Assembly: GCA_027625915.1 (NCBI GenBank)
Contig: JANTQA010000026.1
Span: forward strand, 4,836,001 to 4,900,000
Direction: 5' to 3'
Source of the DNA: Anaeramoeba flamelloides
Taxonomy: Eukaryota; Metamonada; Anaeramoebidae
Length of the DNA: 64,000 bases
A program made the position numbers and the translations under genes. This document shows, piece after piece, positions 14,301 to 27,100 of the stretch (its first letter is position 1; every line of letters starts with the position of its first letter). The notes below the pieces were generated by a model. It did not search any database. It was not told the origin of the DNA and was given only the letters and a program-made list of their open reading frames with translations.

Positions 14301-16964
14301 TTGTAATTTTTTTTTTTTTTTTTTTCCTTTCTTTCTTTTTTTTTTCCTTTCTTTCTTATTCTCCATCCCCTACCCTCCCTGTCTATTTTTATATACTCCC
14401 ATCCTCGTACCCTTTTTCTTAATCTGACTTTCTTTTTAAAATTAACATTAGTAAACTAATAATATAATTAATGATCTAAATTTACTTTGTATTCAAACCT
14501 AAACCCAAAATGAATATTAGTTTATCTGGCTTTTAATTAAAAGAATCAATTATATTTTTTTTAAATGAACTTTTTAAATTTTGCAATTCCTAATATAAAA
14601 TCACATTTAAGTTTCCGCAGATATATTAGTATTTTCAAGATTTAACCTTTTTTATTAAAAGAAAAAAAAATCAATACCAAAAAATAAAAATTGGGTGTCC
14701 AAAATGATGAAACGAGCGAGAAAAATATATTTCTAAATTTGTTGAAATTCCATCAACAATTATTGATCGATCAAAAGATTAGATACCAATCAACTAATCT
14801 TATCTGATTTTTCTATTTTGACAGATCCCAACTTTAACCTTATATCAATTATTGAAAAAAAAATTCCAATCTAACGAAACAGAATCAGAATTGAAAAAAG
14901 AAAATGGAAACAACATTAAAAAAAAAAAAAAACATATGATAAAAATAAACTTTGTTTCTGTCAATGCCTTATCCAAAAAAAACATTTTTTTTCAAATATC
15001 AATTTTTTTTTATAATTGACTTGAGAAAAACAAATAAGAAATAAGAAAAATAATACACACCAAAGAATTGTTGGTACCCGTAAAATGAAACAAATCGAAT
15101 CAATCAATAAATTTTCTTAAAAATAGAAAAACCTAAAATTCTGAGAGGCACCATTGATAAAACCTACAATGTTCGTTTTGATCTTCAATTCAAGATCAAA
15201 TAAAATTCCAATAGAAATAAAAATTATTTCTCCACAGTCTTTTTCACTGTTTCAATAACATTAGAATAACACACTTTTATCAAGTGACTATAGATTTTGA
15301 AAGATAAAAATTAAAAAATTGATTTACGTCAAAAAAAAAAAAATAAAAAAAATGTGAAAAAATAATTTTAATTTTGAAATTTCCAAAATTAATTGTTTTC
15401 TTCTAATATCGATTCAAACCCTTTAAACATATATATAATCAACTCACCACAACTATATCCTTTTAACTGGAAAAGGGTTTATTTTTTTAAAAATCAAAAT
15501 TATTTCCAAATTTCAGTAACTTGTAGTATTATTATTCTAAAAAATATTTTGGTTATATTAAAATTTTTGAAATTTAGTTTATATTATTATTTGAAAAATA
15601 TTTAATTTTTTATTTTATACAATTTGATTTTTAAACAAATTTTAATGAAAAATAGAGCTGAAGAAGAAGATGAATTGGAAGATATAAATATTTGGGATGA
15701 ACCAGAAGAAAATGAAAATAACATTCTTTATCGACAGAGTGAAGATCAAACAAACAAAAAACTTCATGCTGCAAATTTAAACCAATTAATATTACAAATT
15801 ACACATCCCGAAATTAATGATCTAAGAATCATGAATATCTTTTTAATGACATACCAATCGTTCACATCACCAGGCAAATTATTATTAAAACTATTCCAAC
15901 GATATCAACGCCCAGAGAATCTAAAGGTTAAAATTAAAAATAAAACTGAAAAGGAAATTAATACAGAATTCAGAACCATAAAATTAAGAACAGTTCATTT
16001 ATTGAAACGATGGATCGATCATCATTTCTCTGATTTTAATGAAGGGTTACTTGAAGAAGTCAATATCTTTATTAAAAACAATCTAAATAAATCCACTGAT
16101 ATAAAATTAATGGAAATATTAAAAAAATCAATAAAAAATCTGCGTAAAGGGGATAATAAAGAAAAATCAAATAACCAAACACCACCAGAACCGAAGGTAC
16201 CAAAAAATATCTTTCGTAAATCATTGACACTTTTTGATATTGACGAAGAAGAAATTGCTCGGCAAATCTCTTTAATTGATTTTGAAATTTTTTCCAAAAT
16301 TCGTCCAGCAGAATTATTAAATTGTGCATGGTCAAAAGACAAATTAAAGCACCGAGCAAAGAATGTATTGAAAATGACAAATAGGTTCAATGCAATGTCT
16401 GAATGGGCTGCGACATTAATAATCCAACCGGAAAGGGTTCGCCAAAGGGTGAAAGTTTTAAAAAAATTCATCAATATCGCACAGCATCTTTACCAACTAA
16501 ACAATTTCAATTCTTTAATGTCCATTCTATCTGGGATAAGCTCTTCTGCAGTGCATCGTTTATCTTTCACCTTTGGAGAATTGAAACCAAAAACAACGGA
16601 AATTTATGAAAACTTAAAAACATTAATGTCAGGTAAGGATAATTATAAAATTTATCGTGGACTTTTGAAAAATGCCCAGCTTCCTTGTATACCATTTTTG
16701 GGATTTTATCAAACAGATTTAACTTTTATAGAAGATGGGAACCCTGATTATATCAATGGTCTGATAAACTTTTCAAAAAGAGCTCTTGTTTATGATGTCA
16801 TTTATGAAATCGAAAAATACCAAGTCAACGGTTATAACCTTCATCCCGTTTATCAAATCTCCCTTTTCTTAAATAAATTCCCACGAAAAGAGCAAAAAAT
16901 ATTATATCAAATGTCATTAAAGAGAGAGCCTCGAAAGGCACCAAGAAATGAAATTCTATTTTAA
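8331..16964 (+). CDS. LisH-domain Ras guanine nucleotide exchange factor
   Basis: This gene encodes a Ras-family GEF, which loads GTP onto a Ras/Rap-type GTPase. Proposed exons are 8331-9057, 14158-14302 and 15656-16964; all phases agree and give 726 residues. Residues 1-200 are basic, Lys/Asn/Gln-rich and probably disordered. A LisH dimerisation motif follows (ELFHLIYQFLLKEGLTESAK, about residues 214-233). Exon 2 supplies a linker containing DKIWRLNYQKLWDHL. Exon 3 begins acidic and then carries the RasGEF N-terminal module (LRIMNIFLMTYQSF) and the Cdc25 catalytic domain, with FNAMSEWAA, NSLMSILSGISSSAVHRL and PCIPFLGFYQTDLTFIEDGN. LisH plus RasGEF is a known combination in amoebae. Introns 1 (5.1 kb, two MITEs) and 2 (1.35 kb, a dispersed repeat) are long. 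The alternative is two separate genes, but the clean phase match across exon 2 argues against that. Confidence 0.82.
9494..9933 (+). mobile_element. 440-bp MITE, family M1 copy A, in RasGEF intron 1
   Basis: The ends are inverted: CTGTTGAGAGAAAAATGTTG at the left, with the complement of the same sequence at the right. The element is flanked on both sides by TTA, a perfect 3-bp target duplication as seen in PIF/Harbinger-type elements. It has no coding capacity. The subterminal sequence includes 'aattgggaacatta' and its inverse. A second, opposite copy lies at 37952-38410. Confidence 0.8.
10085..11400 (+). repeat. Long dispersed repeat, copy 1, carrying a MITE
   Basis: By eye this stretch aligns with 51440-52380 for most of its length. 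Shared blocks include 'gttcatttttc', 'atttggattttt', 'aaacctattg', 'attgggctattaatt' and 'aagtatttc'. The alignment is interrupted only by the element at 10746-11206, which copy 2 lacks. There is no coding potential and the termini are not defined. Confidence 0.6.
10746..11206 (+). mobile_element. 461-bp MITE, M1-related subfamily
   Basis: The inverted ends read CCATTTTGGAAAAAAAGTG at the left and, reverse-complemented, CCATTGTGGAAAAAAAAGTG at the right. Flanks are TTA on the left and TTC on the right. The left end contains three tandem copies of an 18-bp unit ending in GTGAAACAC (10752-10806). Subterminal 'attgggaa' and 'gttcccaattaaa' blocks resemble copy A of family M1. The matching locus at 51440-52380 appears to be the empty site. 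Confidence 0.75.
11745..11820 (+). repeat. Short tandem repeat, three units of about 26 bp
   Basis: Three near-identical consecutive units start with 'cccatattctt' and continue with 'tcaaaaataatttt'. They lie inside RasGEF intron 1 and have no evident function. Confidence 0.7.
14690..15490 (+). repeat. Dispersed repeat family R1, plus-strand copy
   Basis: This copy lies in RasGEF intron 2. It is the longest I can follow: 15090-15490 aligns with 49120-49520 in the same orientation, and 15010-15400 aligns inverted with 6330-6870. The early part (14690-14900) resembles 4640-4920, including 'gatcaaaagattagatacc'. No coding frame was seen. Confidence 0.5.
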
Positions 16965-18107
16965 TCGAGTTGAATCTAAATAACTAATAACCATTTTATT
17001 TTCCAAATATTAACGAAATTATTTATTAGAAAAGCAAATTATTTATTTACCTTTTAATAATATTTGTTTGTTTATTAAAAGGGTACACCAAATTAATACA
17101 AATTAATGTCTCTTGCTTATTCTAATTAAGAAATTTTAAATATTCTTTCATAAATACTTTATTTTAATCGTTATTTATTTTTATTTTATTTTTTTTATTT
17201 TATTTTATTGTTTTTTGGAAAAAAAATCTAAAATTTGAATCAAATCTAATAACTTTACTATCATTGGAAAAGTCCACCTTTGTGAATTCAGGGGTAGTGT
17301 GTCTTACAAAGATTTAAAAGTATTGAGCCAATATTAAATATGTTTGAAATATATTTATTTTTCCCATGTTTATAAATTCTGAAAATAATACTTTTATATT
17401 CAAAATAGTATGAATTAGTGTAAAATCAGATGATTGTTATAGTACTGTATCCCCATCCCCCATTTTAATATATATATATATATAAGTATTCCCCAGCAAA
17501 ATGAGCTCAGTTGTAATGGATGAATTAAATGTGTTGGAAGGGTTTGAATAGAATATTTGAAGAAAAAAAATAATTTTGGAAATTTCAAAATTGAAATTAT
17601 TTTTTCACATTTTTTTTTTTTTTTTTTATTTTTTTTTTTTTGAAACTTAATTCAGTTGCAATTTTTTTTTTTATTATAAGATGTATAGTCTTTTGGTGAA
17701 AACCTGTTATTTTAAGGTTATTGAAACAGTTTTAATAACTAGAGAAAAATCATATAAATTTGTATTGGAATTTTCTTTGATCTCTAAATTAAAATCAAAA
17801 CTAACACTGATGTTTTTCTTAATATGGATTTACCCTAATAATTTTGGGTTTTTCTATTTTCAAAAAAATTGTAATGTATAAAAAAAAAACCATAAAAAGA
17901 AAATTAAAAAATAAAAGAACATAATTTTTATTTTAATAATTAAATTATGAAAAAAAAAAAAAGAAAAATAAAAAAAAATGACTTTCAATAATAAAAAAAT
18001 GAAAAAAATAACACAAAAATTGTAATAAATATTTTTAATAAAAAAAAAAATTCAAAAAAAAAAAAAAAGAAAAGAATAGGAAAGTAAAAAACTAAATTAA
18101 AATAATA
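16965..18107. other. Convergent intergenic region with R1 copy
   Basis: This 1.1-kb interval separates the 3' ends of the RasGEF and RalGAP genes. The segment 17450-17880 is a reverse-orientation copy of family R1: it contains 'aagatgtatagtctttt' and 'aatttcaaaattgaaatta', matching 6330-6540. The rest is poly-A/T-rich and probably holds both polyadenylation regions. No gene is visible. Confidence 0.6.
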
Positions 18108-21100
18108 TTATTTCAGTTGATTTAAAATGTTCTGAAAGAATTTCATATTTTTATCATTTTCTGAATTACCAATAATAATTTGTTTAAAATATTCTTCGAA
18201 ACCGATATCCATTTTGTATCGTTCAATTGTTTCGTTTATCAAACTCAATCTATAGGAGTAAGGATGCCTAAGGTCTCGCATTCTCGCCCTGTTACTAAAT
18301 CTTGTTGCCATTATTGCGGTTTGTCTGACCAAATAGGGCAGAACTTGTTTAGTTACGATCATTCCATCTGTTAACAAACCGAAAAGCGGAATTTCAAGTT
18401 TTGAATTTATTTGGAATCTGTATAGCCCATTGGGCAATGGGTAAATTATGATATGCACATAATTATTTTTCGAAATAATTATTTTGGTATCATATTCTTT
18501 ACTATCTTCACACCAAATGATGTTTACAAAATCATTGCTAAAATGTTTCTTTTTGTGCAATTGGTTCTCGTCTTTATTTGAATTTGGCATCCAAGTTGAG
18601 ACGTGGAAAATGACTTCAGAATCAAAATCGGAATAGTACGGCGCAGTTCTACCATTTTCGAAGGTATAGTTGTCCAGGCCGCCTCTGTACCCCAGATGGC
18701 TTTTCAATTGCACTTCCCATCCTAGCCCCGTAACGAATTCCTCAAAGGACGCGCTGCCCTTTTCATTTTTTAAGATTTGTAGTTTGCTTCTTTGGTTTTT
18801 GCCGACATAGATCACACCTATTTTTTGAGTTTCCCGAGACAATCTCTTATCTAACTCCTTTAATGATCTTTCCACCCTTTGGTTTCTTTGCAATGGGATC
18901 AGATTTTTTAAATTTTCTAATGATACCAAACCAAAATGGGATAGCAATAATCGACAGTTATGGAAAAAATGTAATGGCAGCGGCCTTTCCTTTGGCAATT
19001 GGAAGTTTGGTTTCACTTTTAATTGCGACTCATTTATCATTTCTTTAAAATCTTCATCGGTTGTAATCAACTTTTTCATTTCCTCATCTTGATCAATTAT
19101 TTCTTTTTTCATTAAATCGTTTTTTAAATGCTCAGTTTGATGCTTCCTACTTTGCTGAATCAGATTTAAGAGATTTTTTTTTTTTTCACCAGTTAATATT
19201 TTTCTTTCAATTTGAATTTTTTGATTGAAAGTAATTGGTATGCTATTTGGTTGGTTGAAGGAATTTGATTTTTCTTTTTTCTTTGATGAAGTTCTTAATA
19301 AATTAAATTTCACTGTCATTCTTTTAGATTTTTTATCTGGTGTTGTTGTTATTGGCAATATTCCTAATTTTTCGGTAAAATCTTTGAAATTTTTTTTCAC
19401 TATTCCCTTTCCTTTCCCTTTTTCTTTTTCTTTTTCCTTTTCCTTTTCATTTTCCTTTTCCTTTTCCTTTTCATTTTCATTTTCATTTTCATTTTCATTT
19501 TCCTTTTCCTTTTCTTTTTCTATTTCGATTTCTTTATTTTCATTTTTATTCTCATTCTCATTCTCATTCTCATTTTCATTTTCATTTTCATTTTCATTTT
19601 CATTTTCATCTTCATCTTCATTTTGCCCATCTTTTTTTTTATTTTCTTCAATATATTTTAATAATTCATTAAAAACGTCAACATCAAGATTATGAATATT
19701 GGAATTTTTTAGATTTTCATCTGAAGGTAATAAACCAAATTGCCTGTTAAATATCTTCTCATTACTCAAATCTAATTTAGATTGTGAACCAAATATTTTA
19801 TTATAATTAAATAAATCATTGCGAATAAATTTCTTTGGCACAATGGGCATTTCAAATTTCGAAGTTCTATTTATCTTTTGATAATTAGGATCGTTACTTA
19901 AATCCTTGGCGTCCCAAACATATTTACCAGTTGGGTCCCGTAATATTAATCGAACCCATCTTTCATTTTTCGTTATGGGCAACTCATGTACCTGGATAAT
20001 TGAATCCTCAAAGGCAAACAATTGGGAATATTCCAAATAATCAATGGCATTAATTTCATCTTCATTTTCCTTTTTGATTTCCTTTTCTTTCAAATTAACG
20101 GAATCCTTGTTTCGGAGTTTTTCCTTTTGCTGTGCATGTTTAATTTTTTCTCTAATTTCAATGATCTTCTGTTTAATCAATTTTTCAGGTAAATCATCCA
20201 AATCTGAAACTTGGGAACTAATGAATTCAGGGCCAGCATTAAAGGGGTAATTATTCCATAAATTTAAGAGAGCAATTAATACAATTTCTGAAGTTACTAT
20301 TTGTGTTCGAAGCTTTTTGAAATTCTCATTTTTTTCATTCTCATTGATAGTGTATCTTTTTGCGCCTGTGGTAACAATTGACTGTTCGATGGAACCAGAC
20401 CATTCTTGTTCAATGGATGAAGAATTTTTTCTATGCTTTTTATACTTTTTTTTTTTCAAGCCCAATCGTTTTTTTTTTTTATTTTTAATTTCTTCACTTG
20501 AGTCCTTGCTTTGGCTTTGATTATTCTTCAAATTGGTTTGGCTTTTGGCTAATAATATTTGCTGCTCTCTTTGAAATGCAATTGCCTTTATTAAAGTTAA
20601 AAATAACATGGAATTAATTTTCTCCTTTATGATCATGTTTTTATTGTTCATTAAAAACACCAAAATGGTATATAGAATATGATTTATATATGACGGCGCG
20701 CTTATCACTGATTTTACGCTACTTTCGCTATCCTTTTCTCTTTCTCCTTTCTCCTTTTCCCTGATAGTGGTTTTCAATGATTCAATTTTTTGGTTGATTA
20801 CCTGGCATAATTTGATAATTAAATTTGAAACGATTTCTGGATCTAGTTCAATTAAATAAGATGATAAAGACGCCAATGTTTGTAAAGAAAAGTTTGTGCT
20901 GTTTGATAAATTATCAGAAAGGTTACATAAATGTGGGACAATCGAATCAAGAATATTTTGGATGATTGTAACTCTTGGATTAATTGAATATAATTCCGAA
21001 ATAACGATTGAAATTAAAGTGAAAATAGCTAATTTAATTGATTCTTCGGATAAGGAATCACCTGTTAAATTTTTAATATTGCTGCTTGTATTCATATTAT

Positions 21101-24100
21101 TGATATTGAGACCACTGTTATTATCACTGCTATTATTCTCACCCTTATTCTCTGATTGTGAAAAGTTTTCCATAGAAATACTAATACTTGACCTTCTTCG
21201 TTTTTTGGCTCTTGAATTTTTGGGATCGATTTTAAAAATTATTGGATCTATGTGAAGGGATTGTGATAATATAAAGGCCATTAATATTTTTGCAATTAAT
21301 TCTCTTATAGTTTGCTTCTTGATCATGTATCCTTCAATTTTTTCTAAAAGAGATTGTTTGTTCCATTCTTGGATAATTGATATTTCCCTATCTAATTCTA
21401 AATCTCGAATTTCTTCAAACTTTTCTTCATCATTTTCAAATTGTAATTTGACTAATTTTTTGACACACTGTTCCCTTTCAGTTGTTTCCTTTTCTAAAAC
21501 AGCTTGGATTTTTATAAATTCATCTAACTCGTTGACCTTTAATTTCACTATTTTTTCTCCTTCGTAGACTGAAATGCCTCCAAAATGATCTTCAAAGCAA
21601 ATAATTGAGGACAATAAAGTAATTGCATGAATAACGGTATCAGGTTTAAGATCGTATTTATAATTTGGATTTAAATAATTCTCAATGGCCCTTAAATAAG
21701 TCCCTATTAAAAGGGTGCTTCCGGGTAAACAATATCCAAAAATATGGGATGAAAATCTCAAAATGTTGGTTGTTATTTCATGGTTATTCAATAATAATCC
21801 TTTGATGATTATCAAATAAAACTTGGCCAAATATCTTTGATTAATTGGTTCCTGTGGTTTACAAAAGATATTACAGAGCACTCCATACGATATGGATTTG
21901 CCTGAATTATAATGATAATTTGATTCACATCCTAAAATAAAAATTGGGGAAAATAATTCCATGATTGGTAATTTGACATATTTAACATCCATTGGATATT
22001 GCTTTTCAAGATAAGTTATAATGTTGTGTGTTTCAATATAGCCAGAGATGCACAAACCATGAACAAATGGTTCACAAATCAAATTTGGATTATGATATAA
22101 ATCTATTTATTTATTTTTATTTTTTGAATTTAAGTATTTTCGAAAAATTTTCAATTGACCATTTTTATGAAAAGATGAAAAATATTTTTTATTTAATTGA
22201 TATTGTTGTTACCCATCCTCTGATAATAAAATGATATGTTTAAATGGTTAAAGAATACATTATTAATATATAAATATATTTTACATTTCAATATTTCTGT
22301 TATTGTTTTTTTTTTATTTTTTATAAGTTTGTTAATTAATATCGATAAAAAAAATCAACAAAATCATTTGTCATGAAGTGTTAGATTTGGAAATGTTGAT
22401 TATCGTGTCGATGGGTTGATTTCCAGAAAATTTACATGTGATATACGGAATGACTTGAGAATAAAATGAAATAAATAAAAAAAGAAAAGTGTTATGAATT
22501 TTTTTTTTAAAAGTATTTCTAATCACACAATTGTAGTATCAAATTTGAGAAATAAACAGAAAACTCAAGAAAAGCGAACGGCAGTTTCCAAAATTCAAAA
22601 GAATAGAGTAAAATCAAGGATTTAACTCTATTCTTTTAAATTCTGGAAAACATAACGGAAAGTGCCTAGGTTTTCCAGAATTCAAAAGAATAGAGAAAAA
22701 TCTTTGATTTTACTCAATTCTTTTAAATTCTGGAAAACCTAACGGCAAACAGGAAGTAATTTTGAATCGCCTCTCTTCAATAATAAAAAAAAATAAAATC
22801 AAAATCTTAAAATTGATTATCTTCATAACAACAATAAATATAATTATTTATCTCGACCAATCTTGTTTTATCAACAAAATTATTCAATTAAACAGTATAT
22901 ATATATATATCTATGACAATTAAATATTTTTTTTATTTTTCATATGTTTTTTCATCTTTTAATAAAAATGGTCAATTTTAAAAATATTTTTTTTTCGAAA
23001 ATATTTATTTTTGAAGAATAAAGTTAATGAAGAAAAGGAAAGGAAATTGTGTTATTGAAATGCTTTGAATAAATAAAAAGAAGATATAAAAAAAAATTCT
23101 TACGAAAAAATTCTCTCCAAAAAAAAATTGCAGAATAATTGTTCCAAGATAAAAATGATTTTGGTGGCCTTTTGAGAAAATAATTTTAAATAAAAATCGG
23201 TAAAAATGATTTGATTTCGTGTTTTTTTTTTAAAAAAAAGGGAAAGGTTAGAAGGTTAGGCAGTTGAAAGAAAAAATTGTATAAATTTAAATTTTTTATT
23301 AATTAAAAATTAAATAAAAAGAAATTAAACTTACTCGTAATTTAAATTTAATTCAAGTGTTGATTTTGGTGGAACCAATCCTATATCATTTTCAATTTTC
23401 TTTTTTATAAAAAATATTAGTAAAAATTAAAAAATGTATTTTTAAAAAAAAAAAATTTAACTTGTTTTCAAATCGAAAATTAAACAGTTATGAACTTAGA
23501 AATTATTTTTTCAATACTTTTATTATACTTTAAAAATGCCTTTACAATAACGAAAGGAAGTATATGTATAACGATTTTGTTTTTAATAAAAATACTATTT
23601 ATATAAAATAAAATACTTCAAAATTCAATTTAACCGTTCGTTAAACAATAAATATTGAAAATATTTTTTGAAGTATTTATTATTATTATTTATTTTTTAT
23701 TTTGAAGGTGAATTGGAACTTGAATTTTTGTATAATTTTAATAATAAGTATTAAAAAATTGTTAATATATATATATAATAAGAAAAAGAAAAAGTAAACA
23801 AACCTTTGTATATCTATTTCTTCTAACCTTATCTGATTCTAATATGAAATGTTCTTGTTTTAATTTTAAAAGTTCAACTTCTTCTTCTTCTTTGGTTACT
23901 TTGACATCTGTTTGGAATAAAAAGGAATGCAATTGTAATGTTAATATTAATAATGAACGTTTCCATTGAATACAAACAGTTGGCCATTCTTTATTTTTTT
24001 TGATTGTCTGTTCTAATAGATTCCAATGATATCTACTTGTTGTTTTTGAATTTATAAAAACATTAAATAAACACTATTTATTTTTTATTTTTGTTTTGTT

Positions 24101-27100
24101 TTTTTTTAGTTATTAATAAGATTTATTATATATATATACATTATTAGTTTTTATTTTTAAGTTTGACAGATAGATATATATATTGATATATATTTTAAAC
24201 CGTAAAACCCCAAACCTCGTATTAAATCTTTACTTTTTTATAAAGAACATTTCAAATATTTTTTTCTTTTTTTGTCAATAATTTCATTCTGGTTAGGATT
24301 GACACATTTTGGAAAAAATTACTTTTGACACAATTTAAAAAATATGGTCTCTGATCAACTATATAACTCCTAACAAGCCTGTTGATGAATCAGAACAAAT
24401 GATAAAAAATGAAAATAAAAAAAACAAATTTTTTTTCAATTTCTTTTTTTAAAATCAATTGAATTTTTTCAGAAAATGAACATGAAACAAAACAGTCTTT
24501 GTGATAATACTTTTCGTATTTGTTACACATTTAATGAAATGTACCAGAATTTGTTTTTAAATATTATCAACAATAATAACAAGGTCTTCTTGTATTATTG
24601 TGAGTTAAGATCTGTTTACTTATTAACATTATTTCTGTTCACAGAATTTTAATCTTTTACTAATCCAAACCAAAAATAAACATTACCAATTGTTTTTTTA
24701 ATCATTGATTCAAGAATCATCTTTTTGTTAGGAAATCAACATTTTTAAAGAGAAATCATAAAAAACACATCATTTTTAAGAAAAATACTTTTGTTTAAAA
24801 AGATAAGCATTTACAACTTGGTATTCCATTTCAATAAACTCTATATTGGTGGTATAATTAACAGTATTCTCGTATTTAATTTTGATTTATTAAAGATTTT
24901 TAGTCTTTGTATATATTTTCAGTTTGATTTGTTTTTTATTCATAATTAATTTGTATTTTTTTTAACTTGTTGTTTAATTTTTGGATTCGAGGAAGGTTGA
25001 ATCGAAAATAATAATTTCTTCAAAAAATGTTCTTCAAAAATGTAAAGTGTTACGTTTTTTTATGCAATTGCTTTTATTAATTGCTCTTTTAATTTCAGAT
25101 CAAACTTTCAAGATTTCATTTTTTTTACTTTCTTTTTTCTTTTAAGAATTATTCAAGAAAATTTCAATTTACTTTTTAAGATTTGAGGTTTTTCTTATAA
25201 AAACTGGAAAAATGTTTATATAATGTTTGATAAAGATTCTTGAATTCAATTAAAATTTTGTTTTTAAAACTCGAAATAGAGAAAATAATTGAAAAAGTGT
25301 ATAAATTGCCTTGAATGTCAATTTTCCGATAAAAGACACTTACTTTTTAAAAATTAAATTTATCTATTAGTTATTTTTAAAAACATTAAAAGGTCATCTA
25401 ACTAAAAAACTATTTCTAATTCCATTTTGATATCTAAAAGTATTGTTAAGTTTCTCAATTTTTTTAAAAATGATAAAATTCGGATTTTATCTTTTTCATT
25501 TAAATTTATAATTTTGAAAATCATAGGAAACTAATTTTTAAGAATTAAAAATTTCAAATTTTTAGCCATACTCAATAAGGGTCTAAAATCTTGATAAATT
25601 GATTTAATTTCCAAATTTTAATCGAAATCCAGAAAAATAATTTTACTTAAATAAAGTATGTCAATTGCAGTAAAACAACAACAATGAATAAAAATACTAA
25701 TTTAATAAAATGGGTGAAAGGAATAAAAAAAAAAATAAATAAAAAATAAAAAAAAAAATGATAAATACATTAGATAAAACACCAGATGATTGAAATTGAA
25801 GAGAGCTATGATCATCTAAGAATTCGTCTTGAAGAAACATTTGGGTAGCAATAATAAGATTTTCTAAAATAATATTCCAAGTTTTTTTTGTAAAAGTTGA
25901 AACACTTTCGTTTGTAATTGTTTGAATTAATTGTAAAATTCTTTTATTTCGTTTTACAAAAATTTCTATTTGTTGTGTTTCGTGTTTTGTTAAAATGGAT
26001 TGAATCAAATATTTTACTATTGATTGGACATAATATTGAATATTATTTCTAATTGTTGGAAATTTTTTTAAATTCTATATTTTTGTTATTATTAATAAAT
26101 TATTAAATAGAAAAAAAATTAAATAATGAATAAATAAATAATAAAGATTAAATACTTTGTTAATTAATTATAAAATAATAATAATAAAATTTTTGTTTTT
26201 TATTTCTTACATTAAACCAAAAAGTAAGCTGATCTAAAACCATTGTGACTGATTTTTCATAAGAAATTGGCAATAGTAAGGCTTGTCTAAAAATTTCTAA
26301 AATCAAATCCATATTTTGAGGATCATTATAAATAATACCACAAATTTCATCATTTTCAAGCCATTTGATAATAAATTGGATAATGTCTTCTTGTAATTCT
26401 CGATGACAAGAATTTCTAAATCCAGTTTCTTTTTTATAATAAAACGGAAAATAAAGTTTCAATTAATTCAAAGTTACTTAAAAAATAAAATAAAAAAAGA
26501 ATAAATAAAATTGTTTTTTTACTTGTTTTTCCATCTAGCAATCCTAATTTTTCTGAAACAATTGGATATAGTGTTGTTAAAAAATAATTTTTGATTGTTT
26601 TAAACCAAAATTCTTTTTCAGTACTCTTTTCTAAAATAAAAGTTAACATTTTTTGAAACATCATTCTTCTTTCTTCTTTTGAATCAGGCACTTTTTCTTT
26701 TTTATTAACTTCCTCAATTTCAACTATGAATATTATGTATATATTTATATAAATAAACGGGGAATTTAGAATATATTAAATTTGATTAATAAAATTTATA
26801 TAATTAAATTAAAATTTTGATTTAAATATTTTTTTATTTGACAACCCCTTAAAGTAAAGAGTTTAAAGAAATAAATAAATAAAAATAAAAAAAAAATTCT
26901 CAAGACAAAGTACAAATATATTTTTTTTAAATTGAGGAAAAAATCTGATCTTGGTTTATTTTTTTTTTTTTTGAAAATTACGATGTATTAACTGATTAAA
27001 AAAATTTTTTTTTCCTCTTTTTTTTTCATTCTAATTGATATTTGGGTCTTATTTTGAAATTTTGTTATTAAAACAAAAAAAAAAAAATTTGTCAAAAACA

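Noticed and set aside
19225-19695. Plus-strand open frame with a long Ser-Phe run
   Set aside because: It is the antisense of the Glu-Asn/Glu-Lys hexamer region in the RalGAP coding exon. The hexamer keeps both strands free of stops.
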